A DNA stretch of 64,000 nucleotides from Sclerotinia nivalis (lineage: Eukaryota; Ascomycota; Leotiomycetes; Helotiales; Sclerotiniaceae), in NCBI GenBank assembly GCA_029531795.1, contig JAPEIS010000013.1:806001-870000 (forward strand). Reading direction: 5' to 3'. The notes under the pieces are model-generated. The model ran no database searches, was not told the origin of the DNA, and worked only from the letters and a program-made list of their open reading frames with translations. Made by a program: the position numbers and the translations under genes. Within the stretch, counting starts at the first letter, position 1. Each line of letters starts with the position of its first letter. Positions 10,452 to 22,321 of the stretch are shown piece by piece.

Positions 10452-12254
10452 TCAATAAACGCCTCCTCTTCCTCTCACACTTCCTCCATGAACACTACCC
10501 CCAAATCCGGTCGGCGCTTCACTCCTCCTATCCCTATCCCCAGGCCCCGTAAAACTCCCCAACTGTAGCGCTTGAATGCGTTCACGACTTGCGCCAATCT
10601 TGCCTGCCACCTGTAAAATGCTTTGCTCAAACTCAACAAGCGCCAATCCTAACTCCTGAACCGGGTTTTCCTGCTGATAAGCTCTTCCATTTCTGCGCGC
10701 AAGTAAAGCTTGTGTTTGTTGCGCTGTGCTTTGTTCTAAACTCCTTAGATGTGCCTCAATCTCTGAGAAATTGCTATGGTATTTCTTGAGTGTGGCATCT
10801 AATTCATCAGCGGTAGAGGAGAAATATGAAACCAAATCCTGAGCATCAGCGTCATTGGCTGCATTATTGGGATTATTCGTAGATTTTGTGGCCCATATGC
10901 CGGGGGTTTGATATGGTGCAGGTAATTTGAGATTGTCAATTGCGCGGAAACTTAGAGTTGCATTGTCGGCATCCTTTTTGACTAATTGCCGGACTTGATC
11001 AATGTCTGCGGCATCGCGTTCCATGGCTTCTTCCATGCCGAGTAATTTCCTTCTGCAAAATTCGACGTCGTTGGGAACGTGCTCGAGAAGCTTGCCATGC
11101 TGGGGCATAATGGCTTCGCAGTCGTTTTTCATCCCTATTTGATCTTGAATCACTTTATCAAAATGTTCGATTTGTTTTTGTACGGTCTCATTAAGATCAT
11201 TGAATCTTGTGGTTCCGCGCATTTGACTAAGATCGATTTGGACGCCTGGAACAAGTTGAGGTTGTTGAGTCTGACCCAAAAGACGACTACCACCCAGCAT
11301 GTTATTGGTTGTTTGGCCTTGTTGTTGATTTTGAGCTGGTGCGCCGAAAAGGGAAGAGGTTTGCTGTGGTTGCGGTTGGGTTTGTTGACTTGCACCGCTG
11401 ATCTAGTTAGTCGAAGTATCGTGATTTCTGCTCGCAACGAGAACTTACAAGAGGCCTCCAGATGCTGCAGGTTTTGCTTGATTTAGATTTCCAAATAATC
11501 CATTTCCATTCTGCGCCGGTTGTGACGTAGCGGTACTACCAAAAAGTCCACCACCTGTACTTGCGCCAGCTGTCTGATTATTTGCTTGTGTTCCCCCAAG
11601 TCCACCACCAAATAATCCGCCACCTGTAGCTCCTTGGGTCTGGTTATTGCTAGTGGTCGCAGATCCGAACAATCCACCCGTTGCAGGAGCGGTAGTCGTT
11701 GAACCAAATAATCCAGTTGAGGCCGGTTGAGAAGTATTTGTATTTCCGAACAACCCACCAGTCGCAGGTTGAGCGGTAGCAGATCCAAATAGTCCTCCAC
11801 TTGCTGGCGCAGAAGTCGCAGCTGCAGGAGTCGAACCAAATAAACTACCGGTTGCAGGAGCCGCTGAAGTTGTTGAACCAAATAATCCACCAGTTTGAAG
11901 AGCAGATGTGGCTGTGGTTGCGCCGAAAAGACCTGTTGAAGGCTTCGCAGCCTGGGTACTTCCAAACATTCCTCCTGATGCTGGTTGGGTCGTTCCTGAT
12001 GCGCTACTGGATGAAAGTTAGAATCGCTCTTTCTTTATTTGTTTCGTTTCAATGTTCTTTCTCTGAAATCTTTCACAATGAATTATTTTGATAACTTTCC
12101 CTGCTCCACAAAAAGCTTGGGCAATGAGTTGACACGACAAAATAAATGAACCCTCGGTGCGCAATAAAACTGGATTAACTTACAATAAAGAATTGGCAGA
12201 ATTAGTATTAATACTTAATCCACCTGGACCAGAAAAAGATCTAGTCAAAGCCAT
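10452..12254 (-). CDS. NUP49: FG-repeat nucleoporin NUP49
   Basis: Three exons, minus strand: 12254-12184, 12006-11449 and 11397-10452, giving 524 residues. Introns are 177 bp and 51 bp with GTAAGT donors and CAG acceptors, and joining restores GLFG across both the frame and the second junction. The N-terminal half is a natively unfolded FG domain with about ten GLFG and two SLFG motifs separated by Ala/Thr/Ser/Gln-rich spacers. The C-terminal half (about residue 245 onward) is the helical, coiled-coil region typical of Nup49, the partner of Nsp1 and Nup57 in the central channel of the nuclear pore. FG motifs bind transport receptors. It ends in a Gly/Arg-rich tail. It is head-to-head with FIP1, with 228 bp between start codons. 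Nup57 is the main alternative, but the C-terminal domain fits Nup49 better. Confidence 0.85.
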
Positions 12255-12482
12255 TTTTGAATAATTCTTATTGTCGCGACCTTCAGATGATTTTCGAGTC
12301 AAAGGAAAACTTCAATAATTTTCAGGGTCATCTTGTCCTGAAACTAAAGCCTGGACGCGTCTAATATTCACTAAGACTAAGGCGGTCAGGCTGTTGTGCT
12401 GCGGTAATATCGTACTTTATTGCGGCAACCACCAATCCAGAAATTACAACACGGACTCTCAATAGAGTCTCAAATACTCAAA
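12255..12482. promoter_or_regulatory. Bidirectional promoter of NUP49 and FIP1
   Basis: The 228 bp between divergent start codons must hold both 5' leaders and core promoters. No canonical TATA box stands out, which fits housekeeping promoters. The call rests on gene arrangement only. Confidence 0.5.
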
Positions 12483-13586
12483 ATGGATATCGATGAAGAT
12501 GATGATTTTTATGCGCCGGAGGAGAGTGCACCAATTTCATTAAACGAAACCGCTCCAGCAGAAAATGCGCAGCATGAAGTCAAATCCGAACAACAGGAGG
12601 AAGATTTAGAGGAGGGCGAGGAGGAAGATGAGGGAGAAGATAGTGATTCGGTACGATATGGCTACATTGAAGCTTTGTAAAGCTGTCGCTGATATAGATA
12701 TAGGACATAGATATTATAACAGAAAAGAAAGATGGCGCTCCACCACCCACAAAACCTAAGTACGTTCCGCGCCCAGCTCCCAAAGTTCGAAATTAATGTG
12801 AAAATAGAGGCGCAAACTACGATAATCTTCCAAATGATCTTCCAAGCCATACGAAATCCACGACTGAAGCAGATGCGAAAGCTCCCGCCGTGAAAACCGA
12901 GAAGCCAAAGAAAGGCTCCGAGACTCAAGCAATATCTGGTGCAGAGTTACCTGGTCTGGCAATATCGAAAATCGATGTAAATGCAAAGCCCATGTATGAG
13001 CCAGCCGGAAAACCAATTACACAAATCAATATTGATGAAGGTATTTATCTTCTCCTTAATCCCACCATCATACATCTAATTAACCTCGGTTTCTCCAGAC
13101 CTCAATGAAAACGACAAACCTTGGAGAAGACCCGGCACAGACATATCCGACTATTTCAACTACGGTTTCGACGAATTTACCTGGGCTCTCTACGCCAACA
13201 AACAAGAATCACTGCGCTCAGAATTCGACCCCAATAAAATCGCACAGAATAATAAGAAAATGTTTGAGGATATGAATATGATGATGGCAATGGGTGGAAT
13301 GCCGGGTATGCCAGCTGGAGGCGGAATGCCTGGGATGGAGGGAATGACACCAGAAATGATGCAACAAATGCAACAAATGATGGCGGCGAGTGGGATGGAT
13401 CCTAGCCAGATGGACCCCTCAATGTTCGGGGGCTCGAGTTCAGCGGGCGGAGCGGGTGGTTTTGGTGGAGGTCAATTTGGTGGTGGGGGTTTTGATCAGA
13501 ATATGATGGGGTCTGGTGGTGAAAGTAGTAATCGTGGGGGAGGCTTTGGAAGGGGCAGAGGTAGAAGGGGAAGAGGAAATTGGTAG
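12483..13586 (+). CDS. FIP1: Pre-mRNA polyadenylation factor Fip1
   Basis: Four exons: 12483-12650, 12704-12759, 12808-13040 and 13099-13586 (314 residues). Introns are 53, 48 and 58 bp with GTACGA, GTACGT and GTATTT donors. Splicing is essential: the diagnostic Fip1 motif appears only when exon 3 is joined to exon 4 (INIDED-LNENDKPWRRPG, then DISDYFNYGFDEFTW). Fip1 bridges poly(A) polymerase to the cleavage and polyadenylation factor in the nucleus. The N-terminus is strongly acidic (residues 1-56, Glu/Asp-rich), as in Fip1 proteins that bind poly(A) polymerase. The C-terminus is Met/Gly-rich, then Gly/Arg-rich (RGRGRRGRGNW). The start at 12483 gives the usual MDIDEDDDFY beginning. An upstream in-frame codon at 12420 is less likely. 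Confidence 0.9.
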
Positions 13587-14940
13587 ACATGATATACTTC
13601 ATAGGTTATGTCTGTTCAAATTTGGTGAGGCATCTCGAGCAGAGCCGAAGTATACCCAGGAATTGTACAACAGACTTCACTTTGAAAAAGGGGTTTTAGT
13701 TGTCTCGAAGCGACCACGTGATAAAAGTGATGATTAGGTTTTCACAGGTTAGTCTTCTTAGGTCTTCTATGGGTATTTGTTATGATGTTTGGGATGATGT
13801 TCTATGTATTATGATATCTTAATGGTAGGAAGAGGTGTAACATTTCATGTACAGGCTCTATTATCAAAGATGGCATCAAATATTGAATGAGAATTCTCTT
13901 TGTGTCAGATGTAATTGTAGTGTGCATGATATTATGTCTCTTTTTAGTAGTCTGCTTTATTGGAGTTCTGGAGTTGTGCTTTGTTTTTGGGTATTGGGTA
14001 CTGGGTATTGAGTATTGAGTATTGATGTTTAGACTGCAGTCTGAAGAAGTAGTCACCTTTATGCTGTAGCTCTTACATCTTTGTTCATATTTCATGGTGT
14101 TTATTAATGCCTTTTCTTTGAATATTCTTGAATTTGTTATAAACTTGAATCTTGTTTTTATTCCCCAGGTAGAATTAGTTTCAATTTTTGAATAGTTTTT
14201 TGATTTTGAGGTGAAGTCTCAATGAAATCCGGATAAGCACAGGAAAACAACTGTCTCCGGGCCGACAAAACTAAAAGATTCTGAATCAAAATGAAATGTT
14301 TAAAAAACCTTCATAGGACTAATAGGGTAGTACCAATCCTGTTGAATAGATATCTATTAGCTCAAAGAAGCTCTGAGCAAGTGAGTAGTTAAATAGTTCC
14401 AAACACAAAGTCACCTTACAGGCCTGGACTGAATGACCTGATCTAGATTTGATTGGGAGTTATATTCACCATCGTGGGGAACTTTCTTCTACCATCTACA
14501 GTTGATTCAATTCAATTTCTAGGTTCAATAAGTAGCTGAGAAGCGTGAAAGAGCCAGCTGCTGCTCCAAAGCCCTGCTAATGCAGCAAACGTGGAAGAAT
14601 ATGGCTTCAGAATAGAATCACAGCTCTCCATTAAGTTAAATATCAAGTAGACTACGTAGTAGATGGTGTAATTCAGTTGCAAATATCCCAATGAGGGTCA
14701 TTAGAACTGAAATACCTCAATATATCTGCTCTAGATGGCTTGTAATTGGACCGAAAGTATGCCCGAAGCTTGACTTTTAGCCCGCCCTCCTCTCAAAGAG
14801 GCTTAGGATCGATCGAGGGCCCCTGTAGACTTCAGTACTAGGCTACTCTTGTAGATTTGAGCCGCTTCCTGCCAGATTTTCTCACACAAATGGTGATTTC
14901 CTCTTCGCTTTTCCCAAAACTCCAACAACTAAAACATCAA
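13587..14940. other. Intergenic, nothing recognised
   Basis: AT-rich region downstream of FIP1. Only short chance frames are present. A tetranucleotide-like GGGTATTGGGTACTGGGTATTGAGTATTGAG repeat lies around 13990-14025. No gene is supported. Confidence 0.5.
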
Positions 14941-16140
14941 AACACCAAAAAAACTCGAAAATGGGCGCAATAACCCTTAGAAAACCACAAAAAAGTAAGT
15001 TCCATCAAGCACCTTCTCCTCTGTTTCTCTTCAAAGTTATTTGGGTCGATCTAACCAACGTTGTTGGCTCTGGCTGCAAGTTTGTGTTAAAAACATGGTT
15101 GTCGCACCAGCTGGGCTGCAGAGATCGAGACTCGATTTCAGCAACTACATCAAGACAATTACTATTTACCACACTTGATATCAAGATGGCTATTGAGTCT
15201 TCTATAAGAGCACTTGGCTAATTCTGATTGACCTAGGTACGCGTCGTCCTCTTTGCGAACGATCCGCTTTCGTGAAAGACCAAGCTGACTAGATTATTCC
15301 CACTGCGAACAGATTTAAAAATACAGTAAGTCTATTTCTTGTGCCATTCTAATATACATCTGCTGCAATAGTTCTATTGTTGCATTAATACCTGTCCATT
15401 GTTAACGCTATTTATCAATAGGTGAGCCTCTGCCATTACTCCTAACCTTGTGTAAACATCAAATCCAGTCACGATAGCATCAATCTCCCTTCACATCTGT
15501 AAGTTTCCATTACTATTCTTAACTCTACTTCCATTACACTCTTATTCCTCACATCATAATACGGTCTTGTCTACAAATTTTCCACCGTCACCACCTTTTC
15601 GCGGTTCAAGTACTGCTCTTGCATACTATCCTTCTTACCAGGCAGATTAACTACCATTTGCTGTGTTCTTCAGACTTCTTTTACTTCCTCATTCTCATTG
15701 CTTTCTGTGAATGTTTATCTGCGCTCCCATTACAAATTACTGACTTTAATATACTCGCAGGTCTTACCTTCTTATATCGGGAACCTCAGCCGCAACTTAA
15801 TGGACATACAACTAAGCATACCTGCAGAAAACACCAAAAAAAGTTCAAAACAACAGAAAAATAATAAAAAGTGAGTACTAGCCCCACTGCAATCTTCGCC
15901 TAATCATGTATGGCATTACTATAACTTCATGCTAACGCTTCCCAGTGGCCCTGCCGACCGGGGCAACTCAATATGTTCTCAAAAATGGTATGAAATACTT
16001 TCCGTTATATCTCTTCCTCGTCCCACATATGTCACCGGTCAAGGTTCCTGTCGCTGTCCACGGATGTAACTACTGCGAGCGTTGTTGCTGGCCAAAGTCC
16101 CAGCAAATATACTCGGTGGCTTCATAGGTTGTAGTTAACC
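14941..16140 (+). other. Possible spliced transcript of unknown type
   Basis: An A-rich leader precedes an ATG (14961) that opens an 11-codon exon ending exactly at a consensus donor (AAAAAA|GTAAGTT, about 14993). More donor-like and acceptor-like sites follow: ATACAGTAAGTC (about 15325), CAATAG|GTGAGC (about 15418), CTGTAAGT (about 15497) and AAAAAGTGAGTA (about 15866). I could not join exons into a convincing protein. It may be a non-coding transcript, an intron-rich 5' leader of the gene at 18411, or chance. Evidence is only splice-site-like sequence. Confidence 0.2.
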
Positions 16141-18410
16141 AGTGTTGTACCCTCTATGTAATAAAAGAAGATGTCTCGGAATGAGGTGTAGCTGGAGTCT
16201 GAATCAGCTCACGCTGAGTCTGGACATGCTCCAAGTCGGAGTAAAGTATGATACCTGGGAGTCCTCTTCAAGGCACCAGAGAATCAAAACCCACCTGTTA
16301 CCGTGAAAATTTCCCCGTCCGCATGAACATCCTCCATCAAATTCTTTGCCTTGAATGAATATGATGGTCGATCCACTGTTACTGTTGATCATTGGTGAAT
16401 TCAAGTCACTTTGGAAGATGCGCTAACAGATTTTTCCTCATCTAGTATCTATTTAAGTTCCCCCTTAACCATCGAAAAAGGCCAACACAAAGCTGCAGTT
16501 TTACTTCGATAATTCATGCCTTCGGCATGGTACGGGCTCCGGCCCTTTCAAAGGTATGCTTGGCTACCGCAGAATCTCTTTACTCGTCAAAAGCTTCGTT
16601 TTCCTGTTTTGTTTTTCTTCTTTGCGCCCCCTTTGCTTCTCGCTGCTGTCATTTTATTTTGTCACTGTCATGGATCATTGCCATCAGTCGAAAGTTTCGA
16701 TATCTGTTTCAATTTCAGAACCACTTGGTAGTCGTAGAATTGCTTCTGATATATGTGGTGATGATGCTATTTCGGTTTATCAACGTGAGACTTACACATT
16801 GGCTGTTGGATGAACATTGATACTGGCAGACGCTGATGGCTGAAGCCTCTCGCCCATTCGTAGCTTGACTCTTAGTTGAACCAAACTATGTTGTTCCCTC
16901 TTACTACTGTTGATGTGCAATGCCATTACCGTGGATGTGGATAGTTGTTGTCAACAAGCGCTCAATGGCACTGCTCATCATAGCTGCATGAACATCATTG
17001 TGATGTTTGCCACCCGCAGCTTTCCATCACTTGAAGATATTGATATTGCAACCATAGCAAATCAATACCCTTGTTTCATCTGAGAATATATCTGTTACGG
17101 CTTGTGTGTGCAAGCAGAACATTCATCCATGATAATCATAACTGAGGATGACTGGGATGTGTATACAAAGCAAGGAGAGCCATTTTGAGTTATTTATCAC
17201 TTTCACTAGGTGATTGTGCCAATGGTATAATTCAGAAGACTGCCTATCATAGCTTTGCCATAGTACATCAAGACTTTTACCAAACACTGGTGGAAGGATT
17301 GTATGTTCCGAGTAAAACTTGTGTTGTGAGAATATTAGTTATCTCTGGCGCCGTGTAGCAATGTTTATGGCTCAGGCTTCTTATTAGTCTGACCAGCTAC
17401 TACTTGCTGTACAATGATAACCTCCTTTTCAAACAAAAATGCATTCACCATGTTGTTCCGGGTTCCCTCGAACTCTTATCCTTATGCCGTAGCTACAATT
17501 TGAAAGGCAAATACATCCCTGAAGTTGTTTCCAACATTCAATGGTACTCGATGTCAATCTTTTTTGTTGTATCGTCCGATGATCGAGAAGTTCACTTAGG
17601 TGGGCCCACTTTTCTATTCAAAGAAATTGCGGAAAGGGGTTCAGACGAGAATTCAATACTTCATTGTATCCATTGGCAACAGGCCACTCATTTCCTTTTC
17701 AAGTTACCGTCTTTTACAATTGCTTAATTTTCACAATACGCCGTACGAACCACCGGCTTTTTCATTACCTCGGTGTTGTATTGCGCTCTTTTCAAGTTTC
17801 CCGATCAACCAATGCGGCTCCTCGCTTGATTCATTTCCCTCTTCAAAACAGCCTCGATTCACAATCTCGATTCACTTGCATCTCTTCTTGATCACATTGG
17901 CTTGATACCCACTTTATTTGATTTCACTTCTCAACTGACCCGCTTCCTTTCCCTTGTTTTTAAGGACAGCAAGTACCCCGCCCAACCTTACTTTCTCCTC
18001 CAGCCTTCTTAATTTCCACAACCTCTTTCCTTCGATCTCCCGTACAATTCAATACTCCGCCACAATCAATACCAACTTCAAGAGAATCAATACAAGTTCC
18101 ATCAGATATTCTCTTGTTCGTTATTCCCTTGCTTGATATTCTCTTTCTTGTCTACTTCCCATACCACTTTATCTCTTCCTTTACAGATCCAGCATAAATT
18201 GTCATATCCAAACTTATTTGTTCGCTCTTGGATATACAGACACTGAATAACCAATTTCAAGAACTCAGACACCAGCGTGCAGTCAGTACAATATTTCCAT
18301 TATCATACATTCTTTCTTGTTGAGTCACTTATTACTCCTGGTTTCGATTCCTTTCAATAAAAAATTCACCTTCAGAAAACACTGACTAACCATAATTCAA
18401 CTTTTAGAAG
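16141..18410. other. Long upstream region, probable leader of the 18411 gene
   Basis: About 2.3 kb without a supported reading frame. From roughly 17,700 the plus strand is pyrimidine-rich with several YAG acceptor-like sites (for example TTCCTTTACAG about 18186). This is the look of a long, possibly spliced 5' untranslated leader. Two back-to-back hairpins lie at 16515-16545. Long leaders are common upstream of fungal developmental regulators. The assignment is inference. Confidence 0.35.
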
Positions 18411-20688
18411 ATGGACCAAGATGATAATGGTCCCGAGTACGGTGCCGGCGGGCACCTTGAGGAGGGCCAGAGCGGCCGAGCACGTATGGCGCCTCTTGAG
18501 GTGCCCAATGGTCCGTACCGGGCCATTTATCCAGATTTCGATGCCGTCAAACAGGCAAAGAAAGATCGGATCGAGGAAAGAGTTGCCGATGCCAATGAGG
18601 CCGGAATTTTTGATGGCGCTCCAAACGACCCCTTGGATCAGCGGCGGTTCATTGGAGATTTGTATAATGCCTTTAACTCCATCGAAACAGAGGGCGAAGA
18701 TGCAATCATCGACAAACCTACAAAAAACGGAAAATTGTCCCAGGCTGCCTTGAAATTCCAAACCGGTCGTTACCCGCCGGCGGCGATTGAGGAGGTCTGT
18801 TGGGAGATTTTCGTGAGTACAACCCTGCTACCTTTCTCAGCCTTATCCATATCTAGAAACTGATGTAGCTATTGTAGGACAGGGCTCGCTATGCACAGAT
18901 GGATGTGAGACTCTTAGAACCATTCCACGAGCACAAATTTGAGGGGACTTTGATTCACTCTACATTCGGTGCACGATGGACAGCTATTGTTGGCGCCTGT
19001 GCTGTAAGTAACGTAACACGTTCAATACCAAAGGAAATATTTCTAACTCATTTCGCAGCGCTCCAAAGCCTTATGTAAGATGTTGTTGGATGCTCCATAC
19101 CTCGACCGGTTCGTCAGTCATCCACAAGCCGAGCTCAAGGTAAGTAATCTTGTCCTTTCCTTCACTTACCTTGCTATATCTAACATCCACGCTACAGATG
19201 AAACTCAACAATAAAAAGATAAATGCTCAAAGGGACGAGCAAAACGAAATTGGGCGGAGTTTCTTGAGTAAGGGTCTTGGCAAGGAAGAGGCTGCAGAAG
19301 CAATTGCACATTTGCATCCTGGAGATGAAGAGGTTTTCGACAAGTATGCCCACCTCAGCCCTCGACAATCCAGTAGCAATGCAGCTGGTCCAACCACACC
19401 TCTCGCGCCCGTTCGTATCCAACCTACTCGATCCGTCGTTGCAAACTCAGCCAAGCGCAAGAAGATATCAGAGTCTGAGGACGAAGATGATGATGACGAG
19501 GATGATTACGTTGATTCAGCTGTCAGATCCAGCATTAAACCAAACCTCAGAACTCGCCGGGCTACTTTAAAAACTCCTACACGATCGAATACAACCAACT
19601 CCGTCATGGAAAAAACTCCTCAAAGCAAGAGAGCGAAAGGACCCCCAACCATTGCACGACAACGTCGCATTGATGACATGGCTCCTCTCAAGTCCCAGGC
19701 CCACTTAAACGCTCAATCCAATGAGATCTATAGGACGACTATTTGTAGACTTCTTGGTCTTAATCCAAAGCACGCTCAAGTCATGAAATACAGCCTAGAG
19801 GATCTCAGATACTATGCGAGAGCCTACAATGGTGAATTCGGAGGATCACCATGGGCACATAAAGACTACCCTGGATTTGTTGGTCTTGAGTGGACTCTTA
19901 AGGATGGAAACAACAACGAGTATGAACACTTTTCTCAGATCATCAAGTCATTGGGTCCACTTGCTACTCTGCGTGGAGATTTCGTCGATGGCAAACTCAT
20001 GAAGAACAAAAACAAAATGTTCCAACCCAAATCATCAGCTGACCGAGAAGCTCTTGGTGCCACTGCAAATGCTTTTGGCTTTCATGGTGGATACCCTGCT
20101 CCTGTGAGCATCAAATCCCATGGAAGCCCCGATATTTTGGCAGAAAACTCTACTTTCTCTGTCCCTGCACGACAAACTGTTTCACATATGAATGCGTATC
20201 AGCCGCTCCGCCAAGATTATTATCAAGGTCAAGCTACATATGGTCAAGCTGGTTCATCATATCAATCCTACAACCAGAACCATGCTTCCCAAGGCTACAC
20301 AAACTCTCCACACTCTTATATCTCTCCAAGTAGGAGCTACGAAAATGACACATTCCAACAAGGAAATCTTGGTGGCCAGCAGACCTTTGCGCACCCAGGT
20401 TATGGTTCTGCAAGTTATGGTTATAATTCTCAACCTGCCGCCATGTTCAGTGACGGTCTCCCATACTCTAGTCACAGCAACAACGCCTATGCTTCCTCCC
20501 TCAGAGCTCAAAATACTGGCTATAATGCTAGTCATACTACTCAAAGCAACTCTTACACAACCCCTCAACTTGGTCACAGCCTCGGCCTTGTTTCTCATCA
20601 TCCACATCTCACCGGTCTCACTTCTCGCCATATTGACCCACAATATCCAGATCCCGATGATTGCTCAAGTCAGCAAAAACAGCAATAG
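18411..20688 (+). CDS. Uncharacterised nuclear-type protein, Q/S/Y-rich C-terminus
   Basis: Four exons: 18411-18812, 18878-19003, 19059-19139 and 19198-20688, giving 699 residues. The introns are 65, 55 and 58 bp with GTGAGT or GTAAGT donors, all in phase 0. I do not recognise the family by name. An N-terminal globular part (about residues 25-225) contains FIGDLYNAFNSIE, FQTGRYPPAAIEEVCWEIF and FGARWTAIVGACARSKALC. Next come a basic patch followed by an acidic run (SAKRKKISESEDEDDDDEDD, about 285-305), a second basic cluster (QSKRAKGPPT) and a second folded segment (about 375-475, with RLLGLNPKHAQVM and LRYYARAYNGEFGG). The tail of about 200 residues is rich in Gln, Ser, Tyr and Asn, low complexity and prion-like. 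Basic patches suggest nuclear import. Very long upstream and downstream non-coding flanks hint at regulated expression. Function is unknown. Confidence 0.85.
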
Positions 20689-22321
20689 AATTCCAAGTAT
20701 GACTTCCAGTCATCAAATGGTCTTCAGCTGAATTTTGCTTTCTCTTCAATTACCAAGGCTTCTGGCTATGAACTACACTCTGGTTTCTTGTGGTCTATCA
20801 CAGACAGGAATGGTTTCAAACAACTTTCTTTCTACTACTTCCAATGGATTCACGTTGCTCTCGATGCACTTCCCGATCCTATCTTACGGCTTTACGAAAT
20901 TTCATAATACCTCGACTCGATATTCGCAAAAGCTTCAATATTTGACGGGTCATTGTGAATACAAATCAAGGTTATACATACACCTCTCTACATTAATCTT
21001 GCTTCTTGCAAGATATTATTGCGATAACTTGACTCTCTGAGCTTTGGCATCGACTCATTTGGACGTCAAACATACATCTCCTCCTCACTACTTTCTCCCC
21101 GCACAGCTATTTCGGTCAGTCGACCTCGTGAGCTCTAGTATCACTTCTCACATAAGGGTTCTTCATTTCCTGGATTGTGCCACCTACTCCACCGTCTCGC
21201 ATGATCTTCCTTCGACAACTGAACTCACTGAGCTCTAATATCAATCAAATCCTTGACGTCCCAAAAATTCTTTTTCTTTTCTTCATATTTCAACTGCCAG
21301 GCGAACAGAATACATGCAGCATAAATACAATCAGCATACCACATACATCGGAGTTTTCGAATACGATACCCAGGGCATCTCACATCAACTTGCATTCGCA
21401 GCATTAACGAGTTTCACGACACTGCTTTCTCGAACTGGCATGGTTTTACAATCACGAGCATTACATTGCATGGTGTTGGCGGTCTCATCTTTCTAGGATA
21501 TTTTCTGGAATAAAATAACATAGCGATGGAGTTAGGAAAAAAGATACCCATCAAAGCGTTCTTTTCGGTTCTTCAGTGGGATTTTCACGTTTCTTTTTAG
21601 TTATCATAGTTTTTTTTTCATCAATGGGAAATTGTATTCGTGCATTTTCTCTGTAATATAGTTTTCTTTTGTGAGATCGTTGTTCCAATTGCTTTCTTGC
21701 GATGGATGACTTTCTTGTAGTTTAGTATTAGCTTTCTTTTGTCTGCGACCCTGTAAGGAGGGGCTTCAATCTACAATGAGACTATGTATTCTCGCCATTT
21801 TTGACGTGTGGAAATGAATTTGTGATTAGTGAATTAATGATAGTGACTTTGAGATATTCATATATTTGATTGATTTGAATGTATTCATTAATGGGTCATC
21901 AGACTGCTGTATAGATGTAGTGAAGTCGATTTTACCGAGGGGAATGAATGATGATGGTCTTTGATATATTCATTGTAAGATCTTATGTTACTTCACTCAA
22001 GGTGCTCGTTTGTTTTAACCAATATCTTGGGCATGATATGGTGCTAATATTCAATGAGCCAAGCGGCTATTGAATACTTTTGCTCTGGTTTGCCTTCTGG
22101 TGATGAATCAATGGCAGAAGGATCGATATAATTTCTTCTTCTCCATGAGCACAAGACATATTCATGGTGCGTTGTTGTATGAGAAGTTCCTTGCAATGGA
22201 ACACGATACGCGGGTAACTGTTCAGGTATCTTCAATTCTCTAGTCTTTAATCCAAAACCTATTGGCTTTCCATATTCTATGAAGAGCCATGTATGTATAT
22301 GCAGAATTAAGAGCCCCTCTT
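20689..22321. other. 3' region, nothing recognised
   Basis: About 1.6 kb between the 18411 gene and the convergent HAD gene. Short chance frames only. The first part probably holds a long 3' untranslated region. Runs of T (about 21610) and AT-rich sequence are present, with no repeat or RNA gene seen. Confidence 0.5.

Noticed and set aside
11483..11965. 160-codon minus-strand frame over NUP49
   Set aside because: Shifted reading of the GLFG repeat region. The spliced NUP49 model explains the sequence.
13260..13586. Stand-alone Met/Gly-rich 108-residue protein
   Set aside because: It is the last part of the fourth exon of FIP1, in phase with the conserved Fip1 motif.
20192..20731. 179-codon frame inside the 699-residue gene
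   Set aside because: Out-of-phase shadow of the Q/S/Y-rich tail. Repetitive codons keep alternative frames open.
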